From positions 682,001-746,000 of the forward strand of contig NZ_CP018346.1 in the NCBI RefSeq assembly GCF_001989455.1: 64,000 nt of DNA, in the 5' to 3' direction. Below the pieces are notes generated by a model. That model ran no database searches. It saw only the letters and a program-made list of their open reading frames with translations, and was not told the DNA's origin. The translations under genes were made by a program, and so were the position numbers. The stretch comes from Prochlorococcus sp. RS04. Its GTDB lineage: Bacteria; Cyanobacteriota; Cyanobacteriia; PCC-6307; Cyanobiaceae. Below, piece by piece: positions 28,277 through 37,190 of the stretch (positions are counted from its first letter, which is position 1; each line of letters starts with the position of its first letter).

Positions 28277-29203
28277 ATGCGTCTTTTACTACTTGGCTGC
28301 ACTGGATTTGTTGGTAAAGAATTAGTACCAACACTACTCAATGAAAATCATGAAATATACATTGTAAGTAGAAAACCCATTAATAAATTAAAGCTTGATT
28401 TAGATTTCAATAAGTTTAAATTTTTTCAAATAGATTTATCAAGAGAAAAAAACTGGAATAACGAAAATCTTCTAAATATTTTAAGAGAGACAGATGGAAT
28501 TATTAACTTGATGGGAGAACCCATAGCAGAAAAAAAATGGACTTCTGAACAAAAACAGGAGATTGAAAATAGTCGTATTAACACCACAAAATTTATGATG
28601 AAGACCCTTAAAAATTTAAAAATAAACCCAAAAGTCATCATAAATGGATCTGCTATAGGTTATTACGGTACAAGTTTGTCTAGTGAATTCACTGAAAATA
28701 GTCCTGGAGGAAAAGACTTTTTATCTAATCTTTGCAAAAAATGGGAATCGGTCGCCGCTGAAAAACCATTTTTCTCAAGGTTAGTTATTTTTAGAATTGG
28801 AATTGTTCTAGAGAAAGATGGAGGAGCATTAGGAAAAATGCTCCCTATATTTAAAGTTGGATTAGGTGGGCCAATTGGAGATGGTAAGCAATGGATGAGT
28901 TGGATTCATAGAACTGATTTATGTGCATTAATTATTCAAGCATTAGTTGATAAAAAGTATTCGGGAGTATTTAATGCTGTTGCACCAAATCCAGTATTAA
29001 TGAAAGAATTTTCTCAGACTTTAGGCAAATGTCTTAATAGACCTAATTTACTCCCAGTGCCTGGAGCGGTTTTAAAAATATTGTTAGGAGATGGAGCGAA
29101 AGTTGTTTTAGAAGGACAAAAAGTAATTAGCAGTAAAATCAAAAATTATAATTTTAAATATCCTCTTCTTGAGAAAGCAATTTACGCCTCCACCAAGAAT
29201 TAA
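28277..29203 (+). CDS. NAD-dependent epimerase-like protein, TIGR01777 family (YfcH-like)
   Basis: Extended short-chain dehydrogenase of 308 residues. The Rossmann motif RLLLLGCTGFVGKELVPTLL is at the N terminus. INLMGEPIAEKKWTSEQKQE is specific to this family, the active-site segment is GSAIGYYGTS, and SWIHRTDLCALI plus a C-terminal GDGAKVVLEGQKV segment follow. Substrate unknown; plant and cyanobacterial members have been linked to chloroplast/thylakoid or division phenotypes. Its 3' end overlaps the convergent 89-aa membrane gene by 50 bp. Confidence 0.88.
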   Translation: MRLLLLGCTGFVGKELVPTLLNENHEIYIVSRKPINKLKLDLDFNKFKFFQIDLSREKNWNNENLLNILRETDGIINLMGEPIAEKKWTSEQKQEIENSRINTTKFMMKTLKNLKINPKVIINGSAIGYYGTSLSSEFTENSPGGKDFLSNLCKKWESVAAEKPFFSRLVIFRIGIVLEKDGGALGKMLPIFKVGLGGPIGDGKQWMSWIHRTDLCALIIQALVDKKYSGVFNAVAPNPVLMKEFSQTLGKCLNRPNLLPVPGAVLKILLGDGAKVVLEGQKVISSKIKNYNFKYPLLEKAIYASTKN

Positions 29204-29423
29204 TACCGTTTACTAAAGCACCAATAATAAGAATTGTTATCAATGGAACTACAAGAGGATTCCAAACTATCTGAATAAAATTAATAAAAATAAATATCCC
29301 ATTAAATTGCATGATGATTGCAAAAATAAAAAATATTGCAAAAAAAATGACTGTAAATAAATTTATTAATAACAAATTATCGATAATTTGTTTTAACTTA
29401 TTTTGATTATTCTCCTTAGTCAT
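29154..29423 (-). CDS. small two-helix membrane protein (89 aa)
   Basis: Hypothetical protein with two strong hydrophobic segments at about residues 18-42 and 52-70 (WNPLVVPLITILIIGALVNG), then a basic Trp-containing end (SWWRRKLLSQ). I do not recognise a family with confidence. The gene overlaps the convergent epimerase gene by 50 bp, but its upstream partner's ATG overlaps its own coding tail in an operon-like manner with the LpxB-like gene (8-nt overlap), supporting that it is translated. Confidence 0.6.
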   Translation of the reverse strand: MTKENNQNKLKQIIDNLLLINLFTVIFFAIFFIFAIIMQFNGIFIFINFIQIVWNPLVVPLITILIIGALVNGINSWWRRKLLSQEEDI

Positions 29424-30618
29424 TTTTTATAACAATATTCATATCATCAACAATTTTAAGACAAGCTTTGTTTTCACCCAGTCTTTTTTTAGCGTTTTCA
29501 TTACATGAGATCATAAACTTCTTATTTAGCTGTATGAGGTATATGATTTTTATGATCAATTTAATTGTCTGATTTATTTGATCATTTTTATCTTTAAAAT
29601 TACTGGCACAAAAAACATATTTCCCAAGTAAACGTCTTTGCGCTTCTGCAAAAGTTTTTGTAAATTGTGGACCTTTACCTTCAATCTGAATAACCGGTTT
29701 TCCTAATCCAATCGCTTGCTCTGCTGCTGTTCCTGCCATGCTAATACAGCATCTACTTTTCAATAATATTTTATCAAAATTATTCCAATATATATTCACT
29801 TCCAAAAATTTATATTGGAATTTCAAGAGATTATTATCTTTTAGATTTTCTATTTTTAACCATCCTCTTTTTTGAAATATCTCCTTTATTTTTGATGAAG
29901 ATAGAGCATTAACTATTGCAAAATTAAACTGAATTTTTTGAAAATATCTTAAATCTGACAATGCCTCTAATACCTCTAAAATCAAAACAAAATTATCTAA
30001 AATTTCAGGGAATCTACTTCCTGGAAATAATCCAATACTAAATTCATCTTTATTTAATTCTTCGTTTCTAGGAAAAAACTTATCCATAAATGGGTTGCCT
30101 AAAAAAGACACTTTCTTTTTTAACTGCAAAGTTAAATCATCAGCTGTAAGGGAATCTCTCGTATATATTTTTTTTGCTTTTTGTGAGAGCAAGAAAATTT
30201 TAGAAGGCCATGGTAATTTCAACTTCCCTTCATAATGGCTGGAATAAGCAACTAGATACGTAAAAAAATCTTTCTTACAAAACCATGCAAAAAAAACTGG
30301 CACAATATCTCCAACTACAAAAAAATAATCATATTTTTTTTTTATTTTAAAAGTTAAATATAATCTTTTTAGAAGATAAAATATTTCTCCTCCTAATATT
30401 TCAGTAAGTCTTCCCTTAAAAGAATTATAACCAATTCCTCCAGTTCTAAATTCCTTCGTTTTACCGATAATCTTGATTTTTTCTTTTTCGTAATGGTTTC
30501 CCATACCAACAATTGGCAAAGCATGAACAGAATAACCACTTTTTACGAATTGTTTAGCTATTAGACTGCCAGATAGATCTTCTCCATGCCCATTACTTAA
30601 AATTAAAATCTTAAACAA
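29416..30618 (-). CDS. lipid-A-disaccharide-synthase-related glycosyltransferase (TIGR03492-type)
   Basis: 400-residue GT-B-like protein. It opens with ILILSNGHGEDLSGSLIAKQ, and has YFFVVGDIVPVFFAWFCKKD, IGLFPGSRFPEILDNFVLIL and the nucleotide-binding region SMAGTAAEQAIGLGKPVIQI. These match the cyanobacterial group related to LpxB, not LpxB itself. Picocyanobacteria lack normal Kdo/heptose lipopolysaccharide, so a role in a modified outer-membrane glycolipid is possible. Substrate unknown. Next upstream is a TPR gene, 1 nt away, so it is in an operon. Confidence 0.8.
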   Translation of the reverse strand: MFKILILSNGHGEDLSGSLIAKQFVKSGYSVHALPIVGMGNHYEKEKIKIIGKTKEFRTGGIGYNSFKGRLTEILGGEIFYLLKRLYLTFKIKKKYDYFFVVGDIVPVFFAWFCKKDFFTYLVAYSSHYEGKLKLPWPSKIFLLSQKAKKIYTRDSLTADDLTLQLKKKVSFLGNPFMDKFFPRNEELNKDEFSIGLFPGSRFPEILDNFVLILEVLEALSDLRYFQKIQFNFAIVNALSSSKIKEIFQKRGWLKIENLKDNNLLKFQYKFLEVNIYWNNFDKILLKSRCCISMAGTAAEQAIGLGKPVIQIEGKGPQFTKTFAEAQRRLLGKYVFCASNFKDKNDQINQTIKLIIKIIYLIQLNKKFMISCNENAKKRLGENKACLKIVDDMNIVIKND

Positions 30619-30619
30619 C

Positions 30620-31048
30620 TTAAAATTCCAACCATTTTTTTACTTTGGTTAACTCAGGCCAATCTGGATATCTACTTAATCCGTCTTCAACAGTTTCTTT
30701 CAACTCACTTTTCACATCTGGCATCATCATAGACATTTTTTTTATTAACTCAATATGATCCCTAACACCTTTATTATTGGTAGCCAAAAGAGCTAAAGAC
30801 AAATTCATTCTTGCTTGTGGATCTTGCTGATTTAATCGAACAGCTTGTCTGGCAGCTGACAAAGCTTCTTCATTATTTTTCAAAAGTAATTGGAGCCATG
30901 ATAAACAAGTCCAAGCAGCAAAATGATTTGGAATTTGCTGTATAATTTTTTGAAAATCTTGAACGATTGGAATTAAATCTTGCCCTGCTTTATATCTTGA
31001 TAAAGCTGCATTAAAATCCTCTTCGATGGGATTAATTTCGTTATTCAT
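30620..31048 (-). CDS. tetratricopeptide-repeat protein
   Basis: 142 residues with about two to three TPR-like helix pairs, seen in DFQKIIQQIPNHFAAWTCLS, WLQLLLKNNEEALSAARQAV and RLNQQDPQARMNLSLALLAT. No signal peptide. Such proteins scaffold complexes; the partner is unknown. It sits between the Fe-S carrier gene (6 nt upstream) and the LpxB-like gene (1 nt downstream) on the minus strand. Confidence 0.82.
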   Translation of the reverse strand: MNNEINPIEEDFNAALSRYKAGQDLIPIVQDFQKIIQQIPNHFAAWTCLSWLQLLLKNNEEALSAARQAVRLNQQDPQARMNLSLALLATNNKGVRDHIELIKKMSMMMPDVKSELKETVEDGLSRYPDWPELTKVKKWLEF

Positions 31049-31054
31049 TATTTA

Positions 31055-31453
31055 TTAAACTGCAAAAGAGCTTCCACAACCGCAAGTTTGAGAAGCATTG
31101 GGATTTACAAAGTTAAAGCCGCCTCCAATTAATTCCTTACTAAAATCTAACTGCATTCCATAAATATACAAAAGACTTTTAGGATCACAAACAACTTGAA
31201 AGCTTTGATCAGCTTTTAATGAATAATCATAAACTTTATCATCGGAATTTATTTCATCAGTTCCTATAAAATCCATCGTATAACTCATCCCACTACAACC
31301 GCCAGATCTTACTCCTACCCTTAGTGCTTTTTTATCACTTTGGCCCTTCAATAAATTTGCAATTTGTTCTATAGCATCATTCGTAATTAAGATACCTTTG
31401 CCATCATCAGAATTTTTAATTTCCTGTTTAACTTCTACATTTTCCATAAACAA
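31055..31453 (-). CDS. A-type iron-sulfur carrier protein (SufA/IscA/ErpA family)
   Basis: Delivers or assembles Fe-S clusters. 132 residues with the three family cysteines: VGVRSGGCSGMSYTMDF and the C-terminal QTCGCGSSF. A ~20-residue Lys/Glu extension precedes the domain. Which A-type subgroup it belongs to cannot be fixed here. It is divergent from crtQ (93 nt) and first in a run with the TPR and LpxB-like genes. Confidence 0.93.
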   Translation of the reverse strand: MFMENVEVKQEIKNSDDGKGILITNDAIEQIANLLKGQSDKKALRVGVRSGGCSGMSYTMDFIGTDEINSDDKVYDYSLKADQSFQVVCDPKSLLYIYGMQLDFSKELIGGGFNFVNPNASQTCGCGSSFAV

Positions 31454-31546
31454 GGGATTTCTACTATTTATAATATAAAAACTTAATCAATAGGGTGCAT
31501 AGAACAAACGTTATCCAAACTTGATTTGTTATAATTTTAAGAAAAA

Positions 31547-33001
31547 GTGAAAATTGCAATAGTTGGTTCTGGATTAGCTGGTCTTACAGCAGCAGTCAAT
31601 TTAGTTGATGAAGGCCACGAAGTAGAAATTTACGAGAGCAGGTCATTTTGGGGAGGTAAAGTTGGAAGTTGGGAAGATAAGGATGGCAACCACATAGAAA
31701 TGGGTTTACATGTATTTTTTTACAATTATGCAAATCTGTTTAAATTAATGAAAAAAGTAGGAGCTTTAGACAATTTACTCCCGAAAGATCATACTCATCT
31801 ATTTATCAATAATGGTGGTAATTTAAAATCGTTAGACTTCAGATTTCCTTTAGGTGCTCCTTTTAACGGACTTAAAGCTTTTTTTACCACCGAACAACTT
31901 ACTTGGGTTGATAAGTTCAGAAATGCCCTAGCTTTAGGGACAAGTCCAATCGTTAGAGGATTGATAGACTATGAAGGTGCAATGAAAATAATTAGAGATC
32001 TAGATAGAATTAGTTTTAAAGAATGGTTTTTAAACCATGGTGGAAGTGAAAAAAGTTTAGAAAGAATGTGGGATCCTATCGCATATGCATTAGGTTTTAT
32101 TAATTGCAAAGATATTTCAGCAAGATGCATGCTAACTATATTCATGATGTTTGCTTCAAAAACAGAAGCATCAAAACTTAATCTTTTAAAAGGTTCCCCA
32201 CATAAGTGGTTAACGCAACCTATCGTCGACTACATCACAAACAAAGGAGCAAAAATACATCTTAACCATAAGGTAGAAGAAATCATTTATGAAAAGGAAT
32301 CTTCCTCTTATTCAGTAAATCAATTAAAAATATCTTCTCCTGAAGGAATTAAGGCAGTGTTTGCAGATAAATTTCTAGCTGCCTGTGATGTTCCTGGAAT
32401 TAAAAAAATAATTCCAAAAGAATGGTATCAATTTAAAGAATTTGAAGGTTTAAAAAAACTTAGAGCTGTAGCTGTTGCCACAATCCAATTAAGATATGAC
32501 GGTTGGGTTACTGAATTAAAAAAAGATAATACTGGAAACGAACCAATTGGACTAGATAACCTTCTTTATTCTGCTGATGCCTCTTTCAGTTGTTTTGCTG
32601 ATTTAGCACTAGCAAGTCCAGCAGACTATAGAAAAAAAGATATGGGATCGCTTCTCCAATGTGTTTTAACTCCTGGCGATAGATGGATGGGAAGATCCAC
32701 AGAAAGAATTACAAAAGAAATTGATAAAGAGGTTCGCCGTCTATTCCCATCCTCAAAAAACCTTAAATTGCTTTGGAGTAACGTGGTACAAATTCCACAA
32801 TCACTCTATAGAGAAGCTCCCGGTATGGAACCTTTCAGACCCGATCAAAAAACATCTATATCTAATTTCTTCATGGCTGGTAGTTATACAAAACAAGATT
32901 ATATAGACTCTATGGAGGGAGCTACAATGAGTGGTCATTTAGCTGCCGCCGCAATTTTAGAGAAGAAAGCCGAATTAGCAAAAAATCTTGCAGTAAGTTA
33001 A
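31547..33001 (+). CDS. crtQ: zeta-carotene desaturase (CrtQ/ZDS)
   Basis: Plant-type desaturase converting 9,9'-di-cis-zeta-carotene to prolycopene. 484 residues, start GTG ([20 protein letters not shown]), FAD motif at residues 2-20, [18 protein letters not shown], and the C-terminal [20 protein letters not shown]. The CrtQ-specific [20 protein letters not shown] separates it from CrtP. A SRPBCC gene follows after 3 nt. Together with crtP, crtB and the Z-ISO candidate, most of the phytoene-to-prolycopene route is encoded in this window. Confidence 0.96.
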   Translation: MKIAIVGSGLAGLTAAVNLVDEGHEVEIYESRSFWGGKVGSWEDKDGNHIEMGLHVFFYNYANLFKLMKKVGALDNLLPKDHTHLFINNGGNLKSLDFRFPLGAPFNGLKAFFTTEQLTWVDKFRNALALGTSPIVRGLIDYEGAMKIIRDLDRISFKEWFLNHGGSEKSLERMWDPIAYALGFINCKDISARCMLTIFMMFASKTEASKLNLLKGSPHKWLTQPIVDYITNKGAKIHLNHKVEEIIYEKESSSYSVNQLKISSPEGIKAVFADKFLAACDVPGIKKIIPKEWYQFKEFEGLKKLRAVAVATIQLRYDGWVTELKKDNTGNEPIGLDNLLYSADASFSCFADLALASPADYRKKDMGSLLQCVLTPGDRWMGRSTERITKEIDKEVRRLFPSSKNLKLLWSNVVQIPQSLYREAPGMEPFRPDQKTSISNFFMAGSYTKQDYIDSMEGATMSGHLAAAAILEKKAELAKNLAVS

Positions 33002-33004
33002 TTA

Positions 33005-33475
33005 ATGGGTACTTGGCTAAAACATGACGTAATAACAGTTGTTAATGCGCCTCTTGAAAATGTATGGGACACATGGAGCGATTTAGACTCAATGTCACTT
33101 TGGATGAGCTGGATTGAATCTGTAAAAACAGTTGACGAAGAGACTAATACATTACCAGATTTAACAGAATGGACTTTAGCTGCAAATGGCTTTAGATTTA
33201 AATGGAAAGCTCAAATTACAGAAAGGGTTGAAAAAAGCAAACTTAAATGGAAATCAATAGGAGGGTTACCAACTGAGGGATCAGTAGTTTTCGAAAGTAA
33301 AACTGATCAAATCACAACGGTAAATTTAGCAATAACTTATGAACTACCAAAAATGATTGCTCGGTTTATGGAAGAAAATATTTTAGGCAAAATGGTTACA
33401 AATGAATTACAGGCCAATATTGATAGGTTCAAAGATTTAGTTGAAAAGAACTATACAAAAAAATTTTCTAATTAA
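33005..33475 (+). CDS. SRPBCC (polyketide cyclase/START-like) protein
   Basis: 156 residues with a hydrophobic-ligand cavity fold: TVVNAPLENVWDTWSDLDSM near the start and MSLWMSWIESVKTVDEETN, typical of the cyclase/dehydrase family. No catalytic motif can be assigned. Its start follows the crtQ stop after 3 nt, so it is translated from the same message; a role in carotenoid handling is an inference. It converges on hemD, overlapping it by 8 bp at the 3' ends. Confidence 0.85.
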   Translation: MGTWLKHDVITVVNAPLENVWDTWSDLDSMSLWMSWIESVKTVDEETNTLPDLTEWTLAANGFRFKWKAQITERVEKSKLKWKSIGGLPTEGSVVFESKTDQITTVNLAITYELPKMIARFMEENILGKMVTNELQANIDRFKDLVEKNYTKKFSN

Positions 33476-34277
33476 AAATATTAATTGCTACATCTAGTAG
33501 TCCTTCAAAAGTATATTTTTTTGCCTGACTATCAACTCTTCCAAAAATCTTGTTACATATTTTTGTTGTCTGAGGTCCAATAGTTAATAACTTAATTTGA
33601 TCAAAATATTCTAACCATTGTTTACCAAGTTTTTTCTCTAGTAAAAAAGCAGCATTTACTACGGTTTTACCGCTTGAGAAAATAATTGCATCGACTTTTC
33701 GATTAGAAATAATATCAATTGTTTCTTCCGGAATTGATTCAGGACATCTAGTTTCATATGCAGCAACCTCAAATACACGAGAACCAGCCTTTCTAAATTG
33801 ATCTGCAATTAAATCCCTACCACCTGTTTGAACTCTTGGTACAAAAACTCGAAGTCCATAACCAGATACTGGGAAATTATCAATTAAACTTTCAGCAACA
33901 AATTCTGGAGGTATGAAATCAGCCTTAATCCCAAAATCATCAAGAGTTTTTGAGGTTTTTTCTCCGACTACGGCGATTTTTGTTTTTTTAGAACATTCTT
34001 TTAATGAACTATTAAAGTATCTAAGTCTTTTATCAACAAATTTGATCCCATTACTACTGGAAAAAATAATCCAATGAAAATCATTTATTTGACTTAATGC
34101 TTCGTCAAGAGGATTCAAATCATCAGGATCAGCAATACTTATTGCAGGTAAATCAAATACATTAGCGCCCTTGCATATGAATATTTTTTTTATATCCAAT
34201 ATCCCTTCTTTTGATCGAGTAATAATTATATTTCTTTGATCAAGGGGTAGATCAACTTTCGGCATCCTTGTCCTCAA
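33468..34277 (-). CDS. hemD: uroporphyrinogen-III synthase (HemD)
   Basis: Cyclises hydroxymethylbilane with D-ring inversion, the branch point for haem, chlorophyll and sirohaem. 269 residues: NIIITRSKEGILDIKKIF, IIFSSSNGIKFVDKRL, VRVFVPRVQTGGRDLIADQF-like segment (LRVFVPRVQTGGRDL), DAIIFSSGKTVVNAAF and LLTIGPQTTKI, all in family order. HemD is poorly conserved, but these Ser/Thr-rich motifs are characteristic. It overlaps the upstream rbfA end by 26 nt if MRTRMPKVD is used, less if Met5 starts. Confidence 0.9.
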   Translation of the reverse strand: MRTRMPKVDLPLDQRNIIITRSKEGILDIKKIFICKGANVFDLPAISIADPDDLNPLDEALSQINDFHWIIFSSSNGIKFVDKRLRYFNSSLKECSKKTKIAVVGEKTSKTLDDFGIKADFIPPEFVAESLIDNFPVSGYGLRVFVPRVQTGGRDLIADQFRKAGSRVFEVAAYETRCPESIPEETIDIISNRKVDAIIFSSGKTVVNAAFLLEKKLGKQWLEYFDQIKLLTIGPQTTKICNKIFGRVDSQAKKYTFEGLLDVAINIFN

Positions 34278-34644
34278 AATTATGATTTTGATTTTTATTT
34301 TTTAATTCATCGAGAAGTTTCAAGACTGATAATCCTTTATCAAGAACAACATCGTCTTTAAAAATTATCTCTGGAACTCTTCTCATCTCAATTCTTTTTC
34401 CTAAACTATGCCTTATAGAACTTTTTGCAATATTCAAGTTTTCAACAATCTCTTTCCTCACTTTCTCTTGAGCAGTTGAAGTTATGTAAATTTTACAGTG
34501 TTGCAAATCATTTGATAAATCAATCTTAGAAATATTGACGAAATGATCTCTAATAAGATCATTTTCTAAATCATTATGCAAAATAAGGGTTATTTCTTTC
34601 TTCAAAAGAGAAGAAACTTTTGCAAGACGGTAATTATTTGGCAT
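34252..34644 (-). CDS. rbfA: 30S ribosome-binding factor A (RbfA)
   Basis: Binds immature 30S subunits and assists 16S 5'-end maturation, important in cold. 130 residues with RLAKVSSLLKKEITLILHND, FVNISKIDLSNDLQHCKIYI and the KH-fold end IRHSLGKRIEMRRVPEIIF. Normal length. In a minus-strand operon ycf33-rbfA-hemD with overlapping ends on both sides (1 nt and 26 nt). Confidence 0.95.
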   Translation of the reverse strand: MPNNYRLAKVSSLLKKEITLILHNDLENDLIRDHFVNISKIDLSNDLQHCKIYITSTAQEKVRKEIVENLNIAKSSIRHSLGKRIEMRRVPEIIFKDDVVLDKGLSVLKLLDELKNKNQNHNFEDKDAES

Positions 34645-34862
34645 TATGGTTGTAAATTTATTGGGTTTGTCATCGCTTGCAAGACAAAATAAACAGTTAT
34701 GAAAGCACTTAAGACAGAAGATATCAAACCTACTATTGTGAGTGGATTTGATCTATTCTTGAATAAAGGTTCAAGCAAAGCAACAAGTCCCCCAACAATG
34801 ATAGATATCAAATACTTTGGATATCTCGCAACATTAGAGAAAAATTCGCCCATCAGCTCCAC
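34644..34862 (-). CDS. ycf33: Ycf33/DUF751 family protein
   Basis: Small membrane protein of cyanobacteria and plastids with unknown function. From Met4 (MGEFFSNVARYPKYLISIIV) it is 69 residues with two hydrophobic helices, at about 16-32 and 43-60, joined by a basic loop (FKNRSNPL). The upstream MEL is probably not translated. It overlaps the rbfA start by 1 nt. Confidence 0.85.
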   Translation of the reverse strand: MELMGEFFSNVARYPKYLISIIVGGLVALLEPLFKNRSNPLTIVGLISSVLSAFITVYFVLQAMTNPINLQP

Positions 34863-34907
34863 AAATAGATTACTTTTTTAGCTAAGTTTTAACAAACATT
34901 AAACAGC

Positions 34908-35633
34908 ATGATTACATTATATCAATTTAGGCATAGTGCTTTTTGTTTAAAAACAAGAATGGCTCTTCATGCAAAAAAACTACAATATCGCGTTGAAGAA
35001 GTAACACCTGGAATAGGGCAATTTGAAATCTTTAAATTATCAGGTCAAAAACAAGTACCTGTAATAGTCGATAGTAATGATCAAGTTATTAATGACTCTT
35101 CAACTATTTGCGAATATATAGATAAAAAAAATGATAACAATCCGCTTTTTCCTGAGGACCCAATATTATTTGCACAATGCAAACTAATTGAAGATTGGGC
35201 AGATACTACAATGGCTACAACTTGTAGAAAATCTTTAATAAAATCTGCCATAGAAAATCCACAGCTAAGAACTGCATTACTCCCAGATGAAATACCTTCT
35301 TCAGTTAAAAGTATTGTTGATAAATTACCTTTTGAAAATCTTAGTAGAATTTCTAATGTAGTTTTGTCTTCTAAAGATAATTTAGAACTCCAAAAATTAC
35401 TGGAAGCTTTATCAAAATCCTTGATCAACAAGAAATATTTAGTTGGAGATAGTTTATCAATTGCAGATATTTCAATTGCTGCTCAATTATCCCTTCTTAA
35501 ATTTCCAAAGTCTGCAGGACCCATTCTTTCAGGAGAAGGGAGCCAAGAATACATAAACAACCCTTATTTAGAAAATCTTTTCATTTGGAGGAACAACTTA
35601 GAAGAATATCTTTTTAGTGCTAACTCTCAATAA
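34908..35633 (+). CDS. glutathione S-transferase family protein
   Basis: 241 residues. The thioredoxin-fold N-terminal domain reads ITLYQFRHSAFCLKTRMALH, with Cys12 and cis-Pro region QKQVPVIVDSNDQVINDSST. The all-helical C-terminal domain includes YLVGDSLSIADISIAAQLSL. Probable detoxification or glutathione-linked isomerase; substrate unknown. Divergent from ycf33 (46 nt) and convergent with the DUF6816 gene, with 14 bp of 3' overlap. Confidence 0.88.
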   Translation: MITLYQFRHSAFCLKTRMALHAKKLQYRVEEVTPGIGQFEIFKLSGQKQVPVIVDSNDQVINDSSTICEYIDKKNDNNPLFPEDPILFAQCKLIEDWADTTMATTCRKSLIKSAIENPQLRTALLPDEIPSSVKSIVDKLPFENLSRISNVVLSSKDNLELQKLLEALSKSLINKKYLVGDSLSIADISIAAQLSLLKFPKSAGPILSGEGSQEYINNPYLENLFIWRNNLEEYLFSANSQ

Positions 35634-36327
35634 ATTCAAACTTCAATTTATATTTATTTGTTTTTATAGCATGAATAGAAGGATCACCAACTTTTGAACC
35701 ATAAGAAGCAACATATTGCACTCCACAAATTGATGGTTTGATTGAATTATCAACTTCCAATATTTCTTCGGAACATTTTTGAAATTTACTAATGGTCTCT
35801 ACCTGATTAATCCTTGAAGCACCTGGCTTATGTGCAGTTTGTATAACTAGCTCATCTGCGAAAAAAATATCATCATTTTGGATCTGATTTCTCCCTGTAA
35901 TTCTTGAATCGATATAAAAATCATCTTTTAAATAAGTAATTTGATTATTAATAGATTGAGGATCATTTACAACCTTGATTAAGGTATCACCAAATATTGC
36001 TTTTCCAATAGATTCAGAATTTTTTGCACGATTACCGACAACTAAATCTGAATCATTCTTAAAGAAATTTACTTTATAAATAACTGGCTCTTCTGAATCA
36101 TTAATTATATCTTGAGAAGTAACCAGCCAATTCCCCTCGAACCATTTAGGATAAATTAAATCCTCAGAAGTATCCGACAATTTAAAATTTGGTAAATATA
36201 ATTCTGGCCATTGATTTACACGATTTTCCAAAAACTCTCGTACATTAGAATCTACAAAAGCAAAAGAACTTTCTACAAAAATTCCTTGAAAAATCAAGCA
36301 AAGAATTAATCCAAGAAGAATCTTCAT
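35620..36327 (-). CDS. DUF6816 family secreted/lumenal protein
   Basis: 235 residues with an N-terminal signal peptide (MKILLGLILCLIFQGIFVES, cleavage probably after SSFA). The mature domain has WFEGNWLVTSQDIIND, ITYLKDDFYIDSRITGRN and FADELVIQTAHKPGA. The family is cyanobacterial (I recall DUF6816), possibly lumenal or periplasmic and lipocalin-like in strand pattern; function unknown. Divergent start just 1 nt from the CRR7-like gene. Confidence 0.75.
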   Translation of the reverse strand: MKILLGLILCLIFQGIFVESSFAFVDSNVREFLENRVNQWPELYLPNFKLSDTSEDLIYPKWFEGNWLVTSQDIINDSEEPVIYKVNFFKNDSDLVVGNRAKNSESIGKAIFGDTLIKVVNDPQSINNQITYLKDDFYIDSRITGRNQIQNDDIFFADELVIQTAHKPGASRINQVETISKFQKCSEEILEVDNSIKPSICGVQYVASYGSKVGDPSIHAIKTNKYKLKFEFIES

Positions 36328-36328
36328 T

Positions 36329-36586
36329 ATGTCAAATCCACTAATAAGAGCATCAGATCATTATGTATTATTAGAGCCAGATTCAAAAGAAAAAATTGTA
36401 TCAAAGCAAGAAGCAATTTTATGGTTGAAGAATTGGCTCAGTAAGACAGAAACACAAACAATATATCAAAATATAGAAGATCCTGATCAGGAATTTTTTG
36501 AAGAATTATTAGAAAGCACTTATGAACTAGAAATAAAATTAGGATACGTTATCAAATGGTTTGCAGTAAGAATTGAACCAGATTAA
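36329..36586 (+). CDS. CRR7-like NDH-1 assembly protein
   Basis: 85-residue acidic protein resembling chlororespiratory reduction protein 7: N-terminal DHYVLLEPDSKEKIVSKQEA, middle EDPDQEFFEELLESTYELEI and the C-terminal GYVIKWFAVRIE, the family's most conserved end. CRR7 in plants is needed for assembly of the NDH-1 hydrophilic arm. In this window it accompanies ndhD, F, M and O. Identification is from remembered patterns. Confidence 0.7.
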   Translation: MSNPLIRASDHYVLLEPDSKEKIVSKQEAILWLKNWLSKTETQTIYQNIEDPDQEFFEELLESTYELEIKLGYVIKWFAVRIEPD

Positions 36587-37140
36587 CTATTTATTTCTTT
36601 ATGAATTGCATTAATTATTTTCATAGCGACTTCTTCAATATTTTCCCTTTTTACTTGAATTCTTAAATCTGCTTGAGAATACAAATTTTCTCTAGATTGA
36701 AAAATGCTCATATATAAATCATTTAGATTCTTTCCCTGAAGAAGTGGTCTATTTTCAATTTCATTTTTCAATCTTCCAATTGCTATATCTTGGTCGAGAT
36801 CTATCCATGCAGTTATTCCCTGCCTTAAGATTCCCCAGTTTTCCGATTTGGTAACTATTCCTCCCCCGGTAGAGATTACTAATGAAGGAATTTTGATAGT
36901 TTCTTTAAGGCAGCTTGCTTCTAATTCACGGAAATTATTTTCTCCTTCATCATTAAAAATTTGATTGATAGATTTTTTTGCCAACTTCTCTATTAACGTA
37001 TCTAAATCAATATATTTATACTTCAATAATTCAGCCAGCTTCAAACCGGTTTGTGACTTACCAGAACCCATCATTCCTATTAAAAATATGCTTCTGCCCT
37101 TTAAAGTATGAATTATTTTTTTGATAATGGATTGTTCCAT
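36583..37140 (-). CDS. aroK: shikimate kinase
   Basis: Phosphorylates shikimate in aromatic amino-acid synthesis. 185 residues with P-loop IFLIGMMGSGKSQTGLKLAE, YIDLDTLIEKLAKKSI (shikimate-binding Asp), GENNFRELEASCLKE and the STGGGIVTKSENW motif. C-terminal lid RPLLQGKNLNDL. It overlaps the stop of the convergent CRR7-like gene by 4 bp and is divergent from the PTPS gene. Confidence 0.96.
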   Translation of the reverse strand: MEQSIIKKIIHTLKGRSIFLIGMMGSGKSQTGLKLAELLKYKYIDLDTLIEKLAKKSINQIFNDEGENNFRELEASCLKETIKIPSLVISTGGGIVTKSENWGILRQGITAWIDLDQDIAIGRLKNEIENRPLLQGKNLNDLYMSIFQSRENLYSQADLRIQVKRENIEEVAMKIINAIHKEINS

Positions 37141-37190
37141 AAAGACAAAAGCGTATTTAAAACCTTAAGATAGTATTATCGCAGAAAGTT

